A stretch of 64,000 nucleotides of DNA, taken from NCBI RefSeq assembly GCF_003234265.2, contig NZ_CP126256.1:682001-746000 (forward strand), read 5' to 3'. A model generated the notes under the pieces. It saw nothing but the letters and a program-made list of their open reading frames with translations, had not been told where the DNA came from and did not search any database. Shown here in pieces: positions 56,552 to 64,000 of this stretch. This DNA is from Curtobacterium sp. MCSS17_015. Lineage in GTDB: Bacteria; Actinomycetota; Actinomycetes; Actinomycetales; Microbacteriaceae. The position numbers and the translations under genes are program-made. Positions within the stretch are counted from its first letter, which is position 1. Every line of letters starts with the position of its first letter.

Positions 56552-59040
56552 AGCGGCACGCGGCGAAGGCCGTCGCGCTCCTCGTCACGCTCGGCGTGCT
56601 CCTGCTCGGGGGAGCACTGCCAGCAGAGGCGGTGACGCCCGGTGTCCGCGAGCCCGCGAGCGGCAAGACCTGGTTCGGTCCGGACCTCGACTGGGGCTCG
56701 GACTCCCCGGACGGCTACGAGGGACGACTCGGCGCGACGCCGTCGATGTACGGCGTCGAGGTCGCGTACCCGATCGACCGGTCCGCTGAACGGGAACTCC
56801 TGCGTGCGACCCGCGCGGCTGCCGCGCAGGGTGCCGTGCTCGTGGTGAGCCTCGAGCCCGACCGTGCGCTCCGGACCCTCACGAAGGCGGACGCACGCCG
56901 GGCGAACACGCTCCTGCAGGAGATCAACCGGCAGTACGGCACGCAGCTGCTGGTCCGCTTCGCCCCGCAGATGAACGGCACGTGGGTGCGCTGGGGGCAA
57001 CAGCCGACGCAGTTCATCCGGGCCTTCCGGGCGCTCGCGGCCCAGGTGCACGCGGGCGATTCGCACGCCCGCATGGTGTGGCAGCCGTCGTACGGCGCCG
57101 GCTACCCCTTCGGCTCCTCCGCCGGGCGACTGGCCGACCTGTCGGCGACCGACACCGACAAGCTCGACACGAGCGGCGACGGGCAACTCACCGAGGCTGA
57201 CGACCCGTACCTGCCCTACTGGCCGGGCGATGCGTCCGTCGACTGGGTCGGGCTGTCGATGTTCTACTTCGGCAAGGGGGCGGCGACGCAGGCCGCCGGA
57301 CGTGACGTCCCGCTGACCCGGAACGACGTGCCCGAGTCCGACGAGGTCGCGCAGCGCTTCGCCGAGACGTGGGGCTACCAACGGCCCCAGTCGGAGACGT
57401 TCACCGAGCGCTTCGCCGAGGGCCGGGACCTGCCGATGCTCCTCGACACCGGCGCGCTCTACGACCACTCGCTCCGCGGGGATGCAGAACTGCCCGTCAA
57501 GCAGGGGTGGTGGCGGCAGGTCATCGACTCCGTCCGGGACCACCCGGAGATCCGCGGTGTGACGTACATCGACGCGATCCGGCGCGAGCCCGAAGCGGGC
57601 AACCGGCCCGCGGACTGGCGGTTCGCGAAGGCGCCCGGGGTCGCCGGGTCCTTCCGCACCGACATGCAGGAGTCCGACCGCTTCGTCTTCGGCCCCGTCA
57701 CCGACCGGGTCACCCCGCAGCAGGGCGCCGAGGCCACCAACCAGCAGCTCGACACCGGCGGCGACCAGATGGCGTGGATCGTCTGGCTGGCGGCCGGCCT
57801 CGCGGTCGTGTTCGTGCTGAGCGGACTGGTCGGGCGGCTCGTGCCGAGCTGGCGGTACCCCGACGACGGCAAGCCCGGACGCGATCTGCGCCTCGACCTG
57901 TTCCGCGGGTTCATCATCCTCGCGGTGGTGATCACGCACATCGAGGTGTCCGGTCCGTACTCGTACCTCACGCTGCACGCGGTGGGCGCGATCACCGGCG
58001 CCGAGATGTTCGTGTTCCTGTCCGGCATGGTCCTCGGCATGGTCTACCCGCTCGGTGTCGCGAAGTTCGGCGAGTGGGCCTCCGCGATCGGTGCGTTCAA
58101 ACGCGCGCGGAAGCAGTACGTCGTGACGCTCGTGGTGATCCTCGTCGTCTTCGCACTGAGCTTCGTCCCGTTCCTCAACACGGACGCGATCACGACGTTC
58201 ACCGACCGCGGCACCGGGACGGACGGTGTGCAGGCCGAGGGCCGCATCTACGACCTGTACCCGAACGCGATGCAGCTGCTCGCCTACCCGCCGCCCTGGT
58301 ACGCGATCCGGCAGTTCCTGCTGCTCGAGATGGGCCCGTGGCCGTTCAACATCATGGGCCTGTTCGTGGTGCTGAGCCTGTTCATCCCGGTGTTCATGTG
58401 GGTCATCCGCCGCGGGTTCTGGTGGGCGCTGCTCATCGTCAGCTGGGCGCTCTACGTGTTCCAGGTGCTGAACCCGGCGTTCAAACCGGTCAACGCCCAG
58501 TTCGACGCGGTGTTCCCGCTGTTCATCTGGCAGGTCGTGTTCACGCACGGTCTCGTGCTCGGGTACTACCGACGCCAGATCACGCGGGCACTGACCGGAC
58601 GGCTCGGCAAGGTCATCGTCGGCGTCCTGGTCTGCGGGTACGCGGCCTTCCTCGTCTACGTCTGGGCGGGGGACCGCTTCGGGTTCACCCCGGTGCCCTT
58701 CCCCGACGAGATGTACCGCGAGCTCTACAACACGGCGTACCAGCGCGTGGACCTGCAGTGGGGTCGTCTGGTCGACATCGCGTTCTTCGCGACGGTGTCG
58801 TACGCGATCCTCACGGTGTTCTGGAAGCCCGTGAACGCCGTCATCGGGTGGCTGTGGATCCCGCTCGGACAGGCCAGCCTCTACGTGTTCGTGTGGCAGG
58901 TGTTCTTCGCGCTCGTGATCGCCTCGATCCCCGTCGACTACGGCAACGTCTGGATCGGCACGATCACCCACACGGTGCTCATCCTGCTCGTCTGGTACAT
59001 GGTGCGGAAGAAGTTCATGTTCTCGGTCATCCCACGCTGA
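56539..59040 (+). CDS. GH26-like domain fused to an OpgC-type acyltransferase
   Basis: An 833-residue membrane protein. A signal anchor (about 8-30) leads to an outside domain (about 35-400) resembling GH26 mannanases (WFGPDLDWGSDSPDGYEGRL, RFAPQMNGTWVRWG, WQPSYGAGYPFG). Where GH26 has HEMNG with the acid/base Glu, this has PQMNG (Gln144), and the nucleophile position reads LDTGA (Asp303), so it is probably a binding domain or altered enzyme. About 410-430 is a membrane helix, and 450-833 is an OpgC acyltransferase (LRLDLFRGFIILAVVITHIE, with multiple helices). The GTG at 56539 or TTG at 56548 could start it. Likely acylates the polymer made by the operon. Confidence 0.8.
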   Translation: MRSLKRHAAKAVALLVTLGVLLLGGALPAEAVTPGVREPASGKTWFGPDLDWGSDSPDGYEGRLGATPSMYGVEVAYPIDRSAERELLRATRAAAAQGAVLVVSLEPDRALRTLTKADARRANTLLQEINRQYGTQLLVRFAPQMNGTWVRWGQQPTQFIRAFRALAAQVHAGDSHARMVWQPSYGAGYPFGSSAGRLADLSATDTDKLDTSGDGQLTEADDPYLPYWPGDASVDWVGLSMFYFGKGAATQAAGRDVPLTRNDVPESDEVAQRFAETWGYQRPQSETFTERFAEGRDLPMLLDTGALYDHSLRGDAELPVKQGWWRQVIDSVRDHPEIRGVTYIDAIRREPEAGNRPADWRFAKAPGVAGSFRTDMQESDRFVFGPVTDRVTPQQGAEATNQQLDTGGDQMAWIVWLAAGLAVVFVLSGLVGRLVPSWRYPDDGKPGRDLRLDLFRGFIILAVVITHIEVSGPYSYLTLHAVGAITGAEMFVFLSGMVLGMVYPLGVAKFGEWASAIGAFKRARKQYVVTLVVILVVFALSFVPFLNTDAITTFTDRGTGTDGVQAEGRIYDLYPNAMQLLAYPPPWYAIRQFLLLEMGPWPFNIMGLFVVLSLFIPVFMWVIRRGFWWALLIVSWALYVFQVLNPAFKPVNAQFDAVFPLFIWQVVFTHGLVLGYYRRQITRALTGRLGKVIVGVLVCGYAAFLVYVWAGDRFGFTPVPFPDEMYRELYNTAYQRVDLQWGRLVDIAFFATVSYAILTVFWKPVNAVIGWLWIPLGQASLYVFVWQVFFALVIASIPVDYGNVWIGTITHTVLILLVWYMVRKKFMFSVIPR

Positions 59041-59084
59041 CGCGTGGAGCGCGACGCACGGCCTCCGACACCCGACGGGCGCCA

Positions 59085-59132
59085 GACGGACGGGAGGCCC
59101 GGTACCAGCTGGTACCGGGCCTCCCGTCCGTC
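59085..59132. terminator. 48-base perfect palindrome, bidirectional terminator
   Basis: Bases 59085-59106 and 59111-59132 form a perfect 22-bp stem around AGCT, itself palindromic. It lies between convergent genes and shares its GGGAGGCCCGGTACC core with the terminator at 46618. Confidence 0.85.
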
Positions 59133-59150
59133 AGGTCGTCGGTCCGTCGG

Positions 59151-60042
59151 TCAGCGCGACGCGATCGGCGTCGGGTCCACCGGGTCCGGCGGCACCGGCA
59201 GGGAGCCGCGGACCTGGTTCTGCGCCTGGCAGTCACTCGTGCAGTTCGTCGCACCCGCGCTCAGCTCGACGGCGTCCTCGCCGAGCACCCCGCCCATGCG
59301 TCCGCCCGGCTGCACGGTCCAGGTCGTGGTGGTGGCCGTCTGCGAGGTCTTCGTCGCGACCTGCGGGCTGTCCTTGCCGAGGAGCATCTGGTGCGTGCCG
59401 CTGCCCGAGGTCACCGCCGCGGTGCCGTCGCCGAAGTTGACCTTGCCCGTGTACGGGTTGACGAAGTAGAACAGGCCGGCGCCGAGGGTGTGCGTGAACG
59501 TCACCGGTCCGGCGAACTCGGTCTCCATCTGGAAGACGCCGCCCTGTGCACCGTCCTTGGCCTGGACCTTGAACTTGCCGGCGCCGGTGCTGAAGATCGC
59601 GACCAGGGTGTCGTCGCGGACCTCGAGCGAGGAGAGTCGTGTGCCGGCGAGCTGGGCGGCGGTCAGCGCCGGGACCTTCGAGGCGAACACGACGGTCGGC
59701 TTCGTCACCATCCGCTGGGTGTCCGGAGCGCCGGTGAGCGTGTAGTCGTACACCCCGAGGTCGGCGAGACGGATGTCGAATCCGTTGTGCTTGCCACGGA
59801 CGGCGATCGTGCCGGACACCGCGGTGTCGCGGAGCCTGAAGTCCTTGCCGACCGCGGGGTTCGTCGTGGTGCCGTTGACGGTGACGGCGTAGTCCCCGCC
59901 GGTCGAGGTCTTGCCGGATGCCTGCGCCGGGGTGACCCCGACGAGGGGCGACCGCGGCGACCGCTGCGGCGACGACGGTGGCGGCGATGCCGACCGTGCG
60001 GCGACCCGCGGTGCGTGCGCGGTGGGTGGTCGTGGTGTCCAT
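59151..60042 (-). pseudogene. secreted protein gene with a frameshift at the end of the signal peptide
   Basis: ATG at 60042 with AGGAGG six bases upstream starts a clear signal peptide (RRTVGIAATVVAAAVAAVA). That frame then gives nonsense to a stop at 59233. From about 59950 a second frame reads PLVGVTPAQASGKTS and continues as a well-formed mature protein of about 265 residues (TLTGAPDTQRMVTKPTVVFA, GLFYFVNPYTGKVNFGDG, CTSDCQAQNQVRGSLP) to 59151. Removing one base near 59945-59952, in or beside a GGGG run, joins them. The mature family is not recognised. Either a true mutation, a phase-variable site, or a sequencing error. Confidence 0.7.
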
Positions 60043-60123
60043 GGTGTGCCTCCTGTGCTCGGGGGCGGTGCGTCCCCTGGGCACGATCGTCGCCGGTCCG
60101 GCGGGACGGCACCATCGGACCTT

Positions 60124-60135
60124 GGTACTAGTACC
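60124..60135. promoter_or_regulatory. 12-base palindrome GGTACTAGTACC
   Basis: Perfect palindrome in the gap between the response regulator stop and the frameshifted secreted gene's start. Candidate binding site for the adjacent LuxR-type regulator. Confidence 0.35.
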
Positions 60136-60162
60136 CGGATCCCGGACGGCGGGCGCCCACCA

Positions 60163-60840
60163 TCACCACCCGTGGTCCCGGGCCCAGAGGGCCGCACTCG
60201 TCCGGTCGGCGACACCGATCCGCCGGAAGACGCTGCCGACGTGCACCTTCACGGTCCGTTCGGCGATGCCGAGTTCCGAGGCGATCTGCCGGTTCGACAG
60301 ACCGCGGGCCAGGCGCACCAGCACGTCGCGCTCGCGCGGGGGCAGGTCCGGAGCGTTCCGGTCGGCCTCGGCCCGGACGGGACCACCGGCGCCGTTCCGG
60401 GCAGGACCACCGGCACCGTGACCATCGCCACCGCGCGGGAGGAGGCCCCGGGCGATCCGCGGGTCGAGGGGCACCTCGTCCCGCGCCGTCGCCCGCACGG
60501 CGCGGACCACGTCGTCGGGGTCGGCGTCCTTGAGCAGGTAGCCGGTCGCCCCGGCGGTCAGCGCCGCGCGCACCCGTGCGTCGTCCGCGAACGTCGTGAG
60601 CACGAGCACCCGTGCCGTCGGGACCCGCTCGCGGAGTGCGGCTGTCGCGGCCACCCCGCCCGCGCCCGGCATCGACAGGTCCATCACCACGACGTCGGGC
60701 TGCAGGTCCTCAGCGAGTTCGACGGCCGCCTCACCCGTTCCGGCCTCACCGACCACCGTGCAGTCCGCTGTCGTGTCGAGCACCGCACGCAACCCGTTGC
60801 GGACGAGTGCGTGGTCGTCGGCGAGCAACACCCTCACCAC
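60163..60840 (-). CDS. LuxR/NarL family response regulator
   Basis: A 225-residue regulator. Receiver domain VRVLLADDHALVRNGLRAVL with the phospho-accepting Asp in VVVMDLSMPG, then a Gly/Ala linker and a LuxR helix-turn-helix (LPPRERDVLVRLARGLSNRQ, IASELGIAERTVKVHVGSVF). The start is one of two GTG codons (60840 or 60837) overlapping the kinase stop, so the pair is coupled. Likely targets are the secreted-protein gene just downstream or the divergent sugar importer. Confidence 0.9.
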   Translation of the reverse strand: MVRVLLADDHALVRNGLRAVLDTTADCTVVGEAGTGEAAVELAEDLQPDVVVMDLSMPGAGGVAATAALRERVPTARVLVLTTFADDARVRAALTAGATGYLLKDADPDDVVRAVRATARDEVPLDPRIARGLLPRGGDGHGAGGPARNGAGGPVRAEADRNAPDLPPRERDVLVRLARGLSNRQIASELGIAERTVKVHVGSVFRRIGVADRTSAALWARDHGW

Positions 60841-62249
60841 CGGTCGCCCCGCACCGGCAGGGCGAACTCCCACGTGGTCCCGGCTCCCGGCGCGGTCCGG
60901 AGGTGCAGGGACCCGCCGGAGTCCTCGGCCACCTGTCGGAGCAGCGTGGTGCCGAGGTGGCCTTCCCGCCGGGTCGCGAGCACCGTCAGCGGGTCGAACC
61001 CGACGCCGTCGTCGGCCACCCGCACCGTCAGGTCCGCGTCTCGCCGCCGGACGACCACTTCGACCTGCGAGGCTCCGGCGTGCCGCACCGTGTTGGACAC
61101 CGCCTCCCGCACGAACCGCACGGCCGCCGTGAGTGCGGCCGGCGGGGCGTCCACCCGGTCCGGTACGTCCAGGACGGTGGCGATGCCGGAGGCGTGGGCG
61201 CGCGCGGTGGCGTCGGCGAGCGCGGCACCGAGGCCGTCGCGGTCCGGGGCCGCCGGTTGCACCGCCGACATCACCGAGCGCAGCGCGGAGACCGCCCTGC
61301 GGAGGGTCGAGGCGGCGGCGTCGAGCGCTGTGGCGCTCGGTCCCGTCGCACCCCGCGCCACCGCGCCGAGCGAGAACGCGAGCCCGGCGACGTCCTGCAC
61401 CGGTCCGTCGTGCAGGTCCGCGGCGATCCGGCGGCGCTCGGCGGTCTCGGCGTCCAGCGCACGGACCAGCAGCCGCTCGCGGTCCCGCTGGCCGGAGCGC
61501 AGGCGCAGCAGCAGCCAGAGGAGCACCGGCAGGAGCAGACCGATCACGACGGTCACCGTGCCGAAGGCGAGCGCCGCGAACGCGGTCCGCAGCGATGCCG
61601 AACTCTCCAGCACGGCGTCGTAGGGGTAGTAGACCTCGAGCAGCAGCGGGGCGCCGGAGGGGACGTGGACCGCCTGGTAGGCCTCGAGGAGCGGACCCTG
61701 CCCCCGCTCGTAGCGGTTCTCGGGTGCGGTCAGGTCGGACACCTCGGCATCGGACCGGTCCTCGGCGAGTGCTTCGAGGTCCTCGTCGGACAGGGTGAAG
61801 CGTTCGCCCGTCAGTCTGGGTTCATCGGACCAGAGCACGGTCCCGTCCGGTGCCCAGAGCTTGACGCGGACGGCGGCGCTCGCCGCGGTGGCACGGCGGA
61901 CGGCGCGGTCGAGGCCGTCCAGCGCCTGGCGACGTTCGGCGGCGTCCGCATCCGGCTCGGCGATCGCGTCGCGGAGCGCGGGTTCGACGACGATCCGGGC
62001 GACGGTCGCGGTGTCGCGGCTGGCGTCCTCGACGGCGAAGCGTTCGGCGGTCCGCTGCGACACGAGCGTCCCGGCTGCGGCGACCGCGGTCCCGCCGAAC
62101 ACCGCCGCGAGCACGACCCCCACCAGGACTCGACGCCATGGGGTCGCGCGGGCGGGACGTCGACGTGGGTCGGGGGACACGACGACCACGGCCCTCGGTG
62201 CGCGGTCGGCGTCGTCGGGCGCTGGCTCCGTCGTCCGTCGTCCGCGCAC
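60834..62249 (-). CDS. sensor histidine kinase, HisKA_3 type
   Basis: A 471-residue sensor kinase. Two membrane helices (about 40-62 and 222-246) enclose an extracytoplasmic sensing region. The dimerisation box is AERRRIAADLHDGPVQDVAG with the phosphorylated His, and the ATPase has VREAVSNTVRHAGA, DDGVGFDP and a final GAGTTWEFALP. The GTG at 62249 has TACGGT six bases upstream, so the message is leaderless. It overlaps the regulator gene and is divergent from a sugar-binding lipoprotein gene. Confidence 0.9.
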   Translation of the reverse strand: MRGRRTTEPAPDDADRAPRAVVVVSPDPRRRPARATPWRRVLVGVVLAAVFGGTAVAAAGTLVSQRTAERFAVEDASRDTATVARIVVEPALRDAIAEPDADAAERRQALDGLDRAVRRATAASAAVRVKLWAPDGTVLWSDEPRLTGERFTLSDEDLEALAEDRSDAEVSDLTAPENRYERGQGPLLEAYQAVHVPSGAPLLLEVYYPYDAVLESSASLRTAFAALAFGTVTVVIGLLLPVLLWLLLRLRSGQRDRERLLVRALDAETAERRRIAADLHDGPVQDVAGLAFSLGAVARGATGPSATALDAAASTLRRAVSALRSVMSAVQPAAPDRDGLGAALADATARAHASGIATVLDVPDRVDAPPAALTAAVRFVREAVSNTVRHAGASQVEVVVRRRDADLTVRVADDGVGFDPLTVLATRREGHLGTTLLRQVAEDSGGSLHLRTAPGAGTTWEFALPVRGDRW

Positions 62250-62255
62250 CCGGTC

Positions 62256-62261
62256 ACCGTA
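62256..62261 (-). promoter_or_regulatory. leaderless -10 box for the histidine kinase
   Basis: TACGGT on the minus strand, six bases before the GTG at 62249. Confidence 0.55.
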
Positions 62262-62462
62262 ACCCGAGCCGTGTCCGGCACGGCTCCGGGGGGTCGATGG
62301 GTGCGCCGGGCGGACGGGACGGAAGGGCGTCGACGCAGGTGCGGCGCGGTGCTCGGCGGACTCCCAGGCGCGATCGTGTGGGCAGGGGTTGAGTGGGCGC
62401 ACAGCTTCGCGCGCCCGCTCAGACGGTGGCCGGGGGTGCGGACCGGACGTCAAGGAGGACGG

Positions 62463-63782
62463 ATGGACATCGACCGCAGGCTGTTCCTGCTCGGAGGCAC
62501 GGGGGTGCTGCTGCTCGCCGGCTGCTCCACGCGGCCCGAGCGCACCGAGGTCGCCGACTGGCCGACCGACCCGCCGGAGGGCCCCGCCACCATCAGCTGG
62601 TGGGCCGGCCAGGTGGCGTCGAAGGACGGCGGGGACCTGCGTCGCAGGCTCATCGCGGAGTTCCAGAAGGAGCACCCCGACATCCGCGTCCGCATCGTCA
62701 GCGCCCCGAGTGACACCGACACGAACCGGACCTCGCTGACGACGCAGATCGCCGCCGGGTCGCCGACCCCGGACGTGTACCTGGGCGACGTCGCCTGGCC
62801 CGGGCAGTTCGCGAAGAACAAGCTCGCGACACCGGTGAACACGCTCGTGGGGGAGGACTTCTTCGAGCAGTTCCCCGAGGGGCTCCGGCTCGCCGCCAGC
62901 GTCGACGGCACGTACTACATGTTCCCGCTGTACATCGACGAGTCGTTCTTCCTGTACCGCAAGGACCTGCTCGACAAGCACGGCTTCCAGGTGCCGGGTT
63001 CGTGGGAGGAGGTCCGTGAGACCGCCGCGAAGCTCGTCGACACCGGGGACGTCTCCTACGGGTTCGCGTTCCAGGGCGACGTGTACGAGGGGCTGACCTG
63101 CAACGTCACCGAGTTCGTGGCCGACGCGGGCGGATCGCTCCTCGACGACGGCCTCGAGAACGCGACGACGACGAGTTCCGAGACCCGGCGGGCGTTCGAG
63201 TTCATGCGTTCGCTCGTCACCTCCGGCGCCAGCCCGCGGGCGACGCTCACGTACCAGGAGCAGGACACGAACGACGCGTTCTCCGGCGGTCGTGCCGCGT
63301 TCCTCCGCAACTGGTCCTACGCGTGGGGCATCGCGAACGGCCCGGACAGTGCGGTCCAGGGCAAGGTCGGGCTCGCCGCCCGTCCGACCTTCGACGGGAT
63401 GGACGACCACCACTCGACGATCGGCGGATGGGGGAACTACATCAACCCGCACACGCAGCAGCCGGCGGCGGCGCTCACCTTCGCCCGCTGGATGTCGAGC
63501 GAGACCGCGCAGCAGTTCCTCACGCGCGAGGGCGGGGTCCTGCCGGCCCGCTCCGCGTCGCTCGTCAGCGCCGACGCGAAGCGCCAGCAGCGGCCGACGT
63601 ACGACACGGCGGCCGGCATCACGCTCGTGCCCCGTCCGACGTCGACGGCCTACTACCCGAAGGTCTCGCAGGGGGTCTACCAGAACGGCAACGGCATCCT
63701 CGGCGGGCAGCGCACCGTCGACGGCGGGACGAGCGCGATGGCGGACGCCATCGACCTCGCGCTCCGGGGAGCAGCGCTGTGA
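62463..63782 (+). CDS. sugar ABC transporter substrate-binding lipoprotein, family 1
   Basis: A 439-residue extracellular binding lipoprotein; AAGGAGG precedes the ATG. A Tat/lipoprotein-like signal (DRRLFLLGGTGVLLLAGC) puts the lipid on Cys21. The mature part has family-1 features: TISWWAGQVASKDG, FQKEHPDIRVRIVSAP, TTQIAAGSPTPDVYLGDVAW and GWGNYINPHTQQPAAALTFA. It overlaps the first permease gene by four bases. Ligand probably a mono- or oligosaccharide; perhaps controlled by the divergent two-component pair. Confidence 0.9.
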   Translation: MDIDRRLFLLGGTGVLLLAGCSTRPERTEVADWPTDPPEGPATISWWAGQVASKDGGDLRRRLIAEFQKEHPDIRVRIVSAPSDTDTNRTSLTTQIAAGSPTPDVYLGDVAWPGQFAKNKLATPVNTLVGEDFFEQFPEGLRLAASVDGTYYMFPLYIDESFFLYRKDLLDKHGFQVPGSWEEVRETAAKLVDTGDVSYGFAFQGDVYEGLTCNVTEFVADAGGSLLDDGLENATTTSSETRRAFEFMRSLVTSGASPRATLTYQEQDTNDAFSGGRAAFLRNWSYAWGIANGPDSAVQGKVGLAARPTFDGMDDHHSTIGGWGNYINPHTQQPAAALTFARWMSSETAQQFLTREGGVLPARSASLVSADAKRQQRPTYDTAAGITLVPRPTSTAYYPKVSQGVYQNGNGILGGQRTVDGGTSAMADAIDLALRGAAL

Positions 63783-64000
63783 GCGCCGCGACCGACGTCC
63801 GGACACCGACCCGTCCGGGAGGCCCGACCCGGCCCGACCCCGTCGCTCGCCGGAGCGGACGCAACCGTCTCGACCGCCTCCGCGCCCGGAGCGCCTGGGG
63901 CTTCGCCGCCCCGGCCCTCCTGGTCGTCGCCGCGGTGACGATCTTCCCCGTCGTGTACTCGATCGTCCTCAGCTTCGCGGACGTCGAGATCGGCTACGAC
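63779..64000 (+). CDS. sugar ABC transporter permease (partial, cut by window end)
   Basis: The GTG overlaps the binding-protein stop (GTGA). 74 codons are present: a charged, Pro-rich cytoplasmic start (about 36 residues) and a first membrane helix (GFAAPALLVVAAVTIFPVVY, SIVLSFADVEIG) typical of MalF-type sugar permeases. The rest lies beyond the window. Confidence 0.8.
   Translation, partial: MSAATDVRTPTRPGGPTRPDPVARRSGRNRLDRLRARSAWGFAAPALLVVAAVTIFPVVYSIVLSFADVEIGYD

Noticed and set aside
60834..63806. Minus-strand 990-codon frame extending the histidine kinase far upstream
   Set aside because: The upstream 519 codons are antisense to the sugar-binding lipoprotein gene. A GTG at 62249 with a TACGGT box six bases upstream is the credible start.

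Overview
The window reads as a chromosomal segment of a high-GC Gram-positive actinobacterium. Codon third positions are almost all G or C. GTG starts and four-base ATGA/GTGA gene overlaps are common, and many genes look leaderless, with a TANNNT -10 box six to eight bases before the start codon. Gene content (exopolysaccharide synthases, plant-polymer glycosidases, WXG100 plus Rhs toxin, Uup-type ABC-F, two-gene sensor/LuxR regulator) would suit a plant- or soil-associated Microbacteriaceae such as Curtobacterium. That genus guess is inference; no rRNA or core marker in the window proves it.

Layout. 0-4.8 kb: a sugar epimerase/MTA phosphorylase pair on the minus strand, divergent from a tightly coupled molybdenum cofactor operon (moeA-moaC-moaB-moaE). 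4.9-10.2 kb: a stand-alone HsdR-N-like nuclease with less biased codon use, two small membrane proteins, an ABC-F ATPase, a MarR regulator and tRNA-Gln(TTG). 10.2-11.4 kb: a decayed Rhs-type toxin C-terminus followed by two tandem paralogous small genes that look like its immunity genes. 11.7-17.7 kb: an exopolysaccharide locus (hyaluronan-synthase-like GT2, two parallel beta-helix proteins, UDP-glucose 6-dehydrogenase). 17.9-23.7 kb: a DUF1684 protein and a complete peptide/nickel-type ABC importer. 23.9-32.8 kb: VOC and WYL genes, a secreted clan GH-A glycosidase, a metallo-hydrolase/MarR pair sharing one operator, DUF427, and a secreted GH43 arabinanase. 33-44.6 kb: a GMC oxidoreductase overlapping a hydrolase fused to a gluconate-dehydrogenase-subunit-3-like domain, three related AraC regulators, an MFS exporter with TetR and MarR neighbours, and a TetR/SDR pair. 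44.8-46.6 kb: a DEAD-box helicase. 46.8-53.3 kb: an intact WXG100-Rhs polymorphic toxin locus with a membrane immunity candidate and a partial second copy of it. 53.4-59.0 kb: a second polysaccharide operon (12-codon leader peptide, cellulose-synthase-like GT2 with an inserted domain, RsbW-like ATPase, GH26-like/OpgC acyltransferase fusion). 59.1-64 kb: a secreted protein with a frameshift in its signal peptide, a histidine kinase/LuxR regulator pair, and the start of a sugar ABC importer that runs off the window.

The strongest unusual signals are these. Two Rhs loci, one dead and one intact, each carry a duplicated candidate immunity gene. The second polysaccharide operon contains an inserted glycosyltransferase domain, a leader peptide coupled to its first gene, and a GH26-like domain lacking both usual catalytic glutamates. 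The metallo-hydrolase and marR genes share a perfect palindrome that overlaps both of their leaderless -10 boxes. A family of GGGAGGC-type palindromes recurs at gene ends. No gap longer than 300 bases lacks a gene. No rRNA, CRISPR array, intact insertion sequence or prophage gene was seen.
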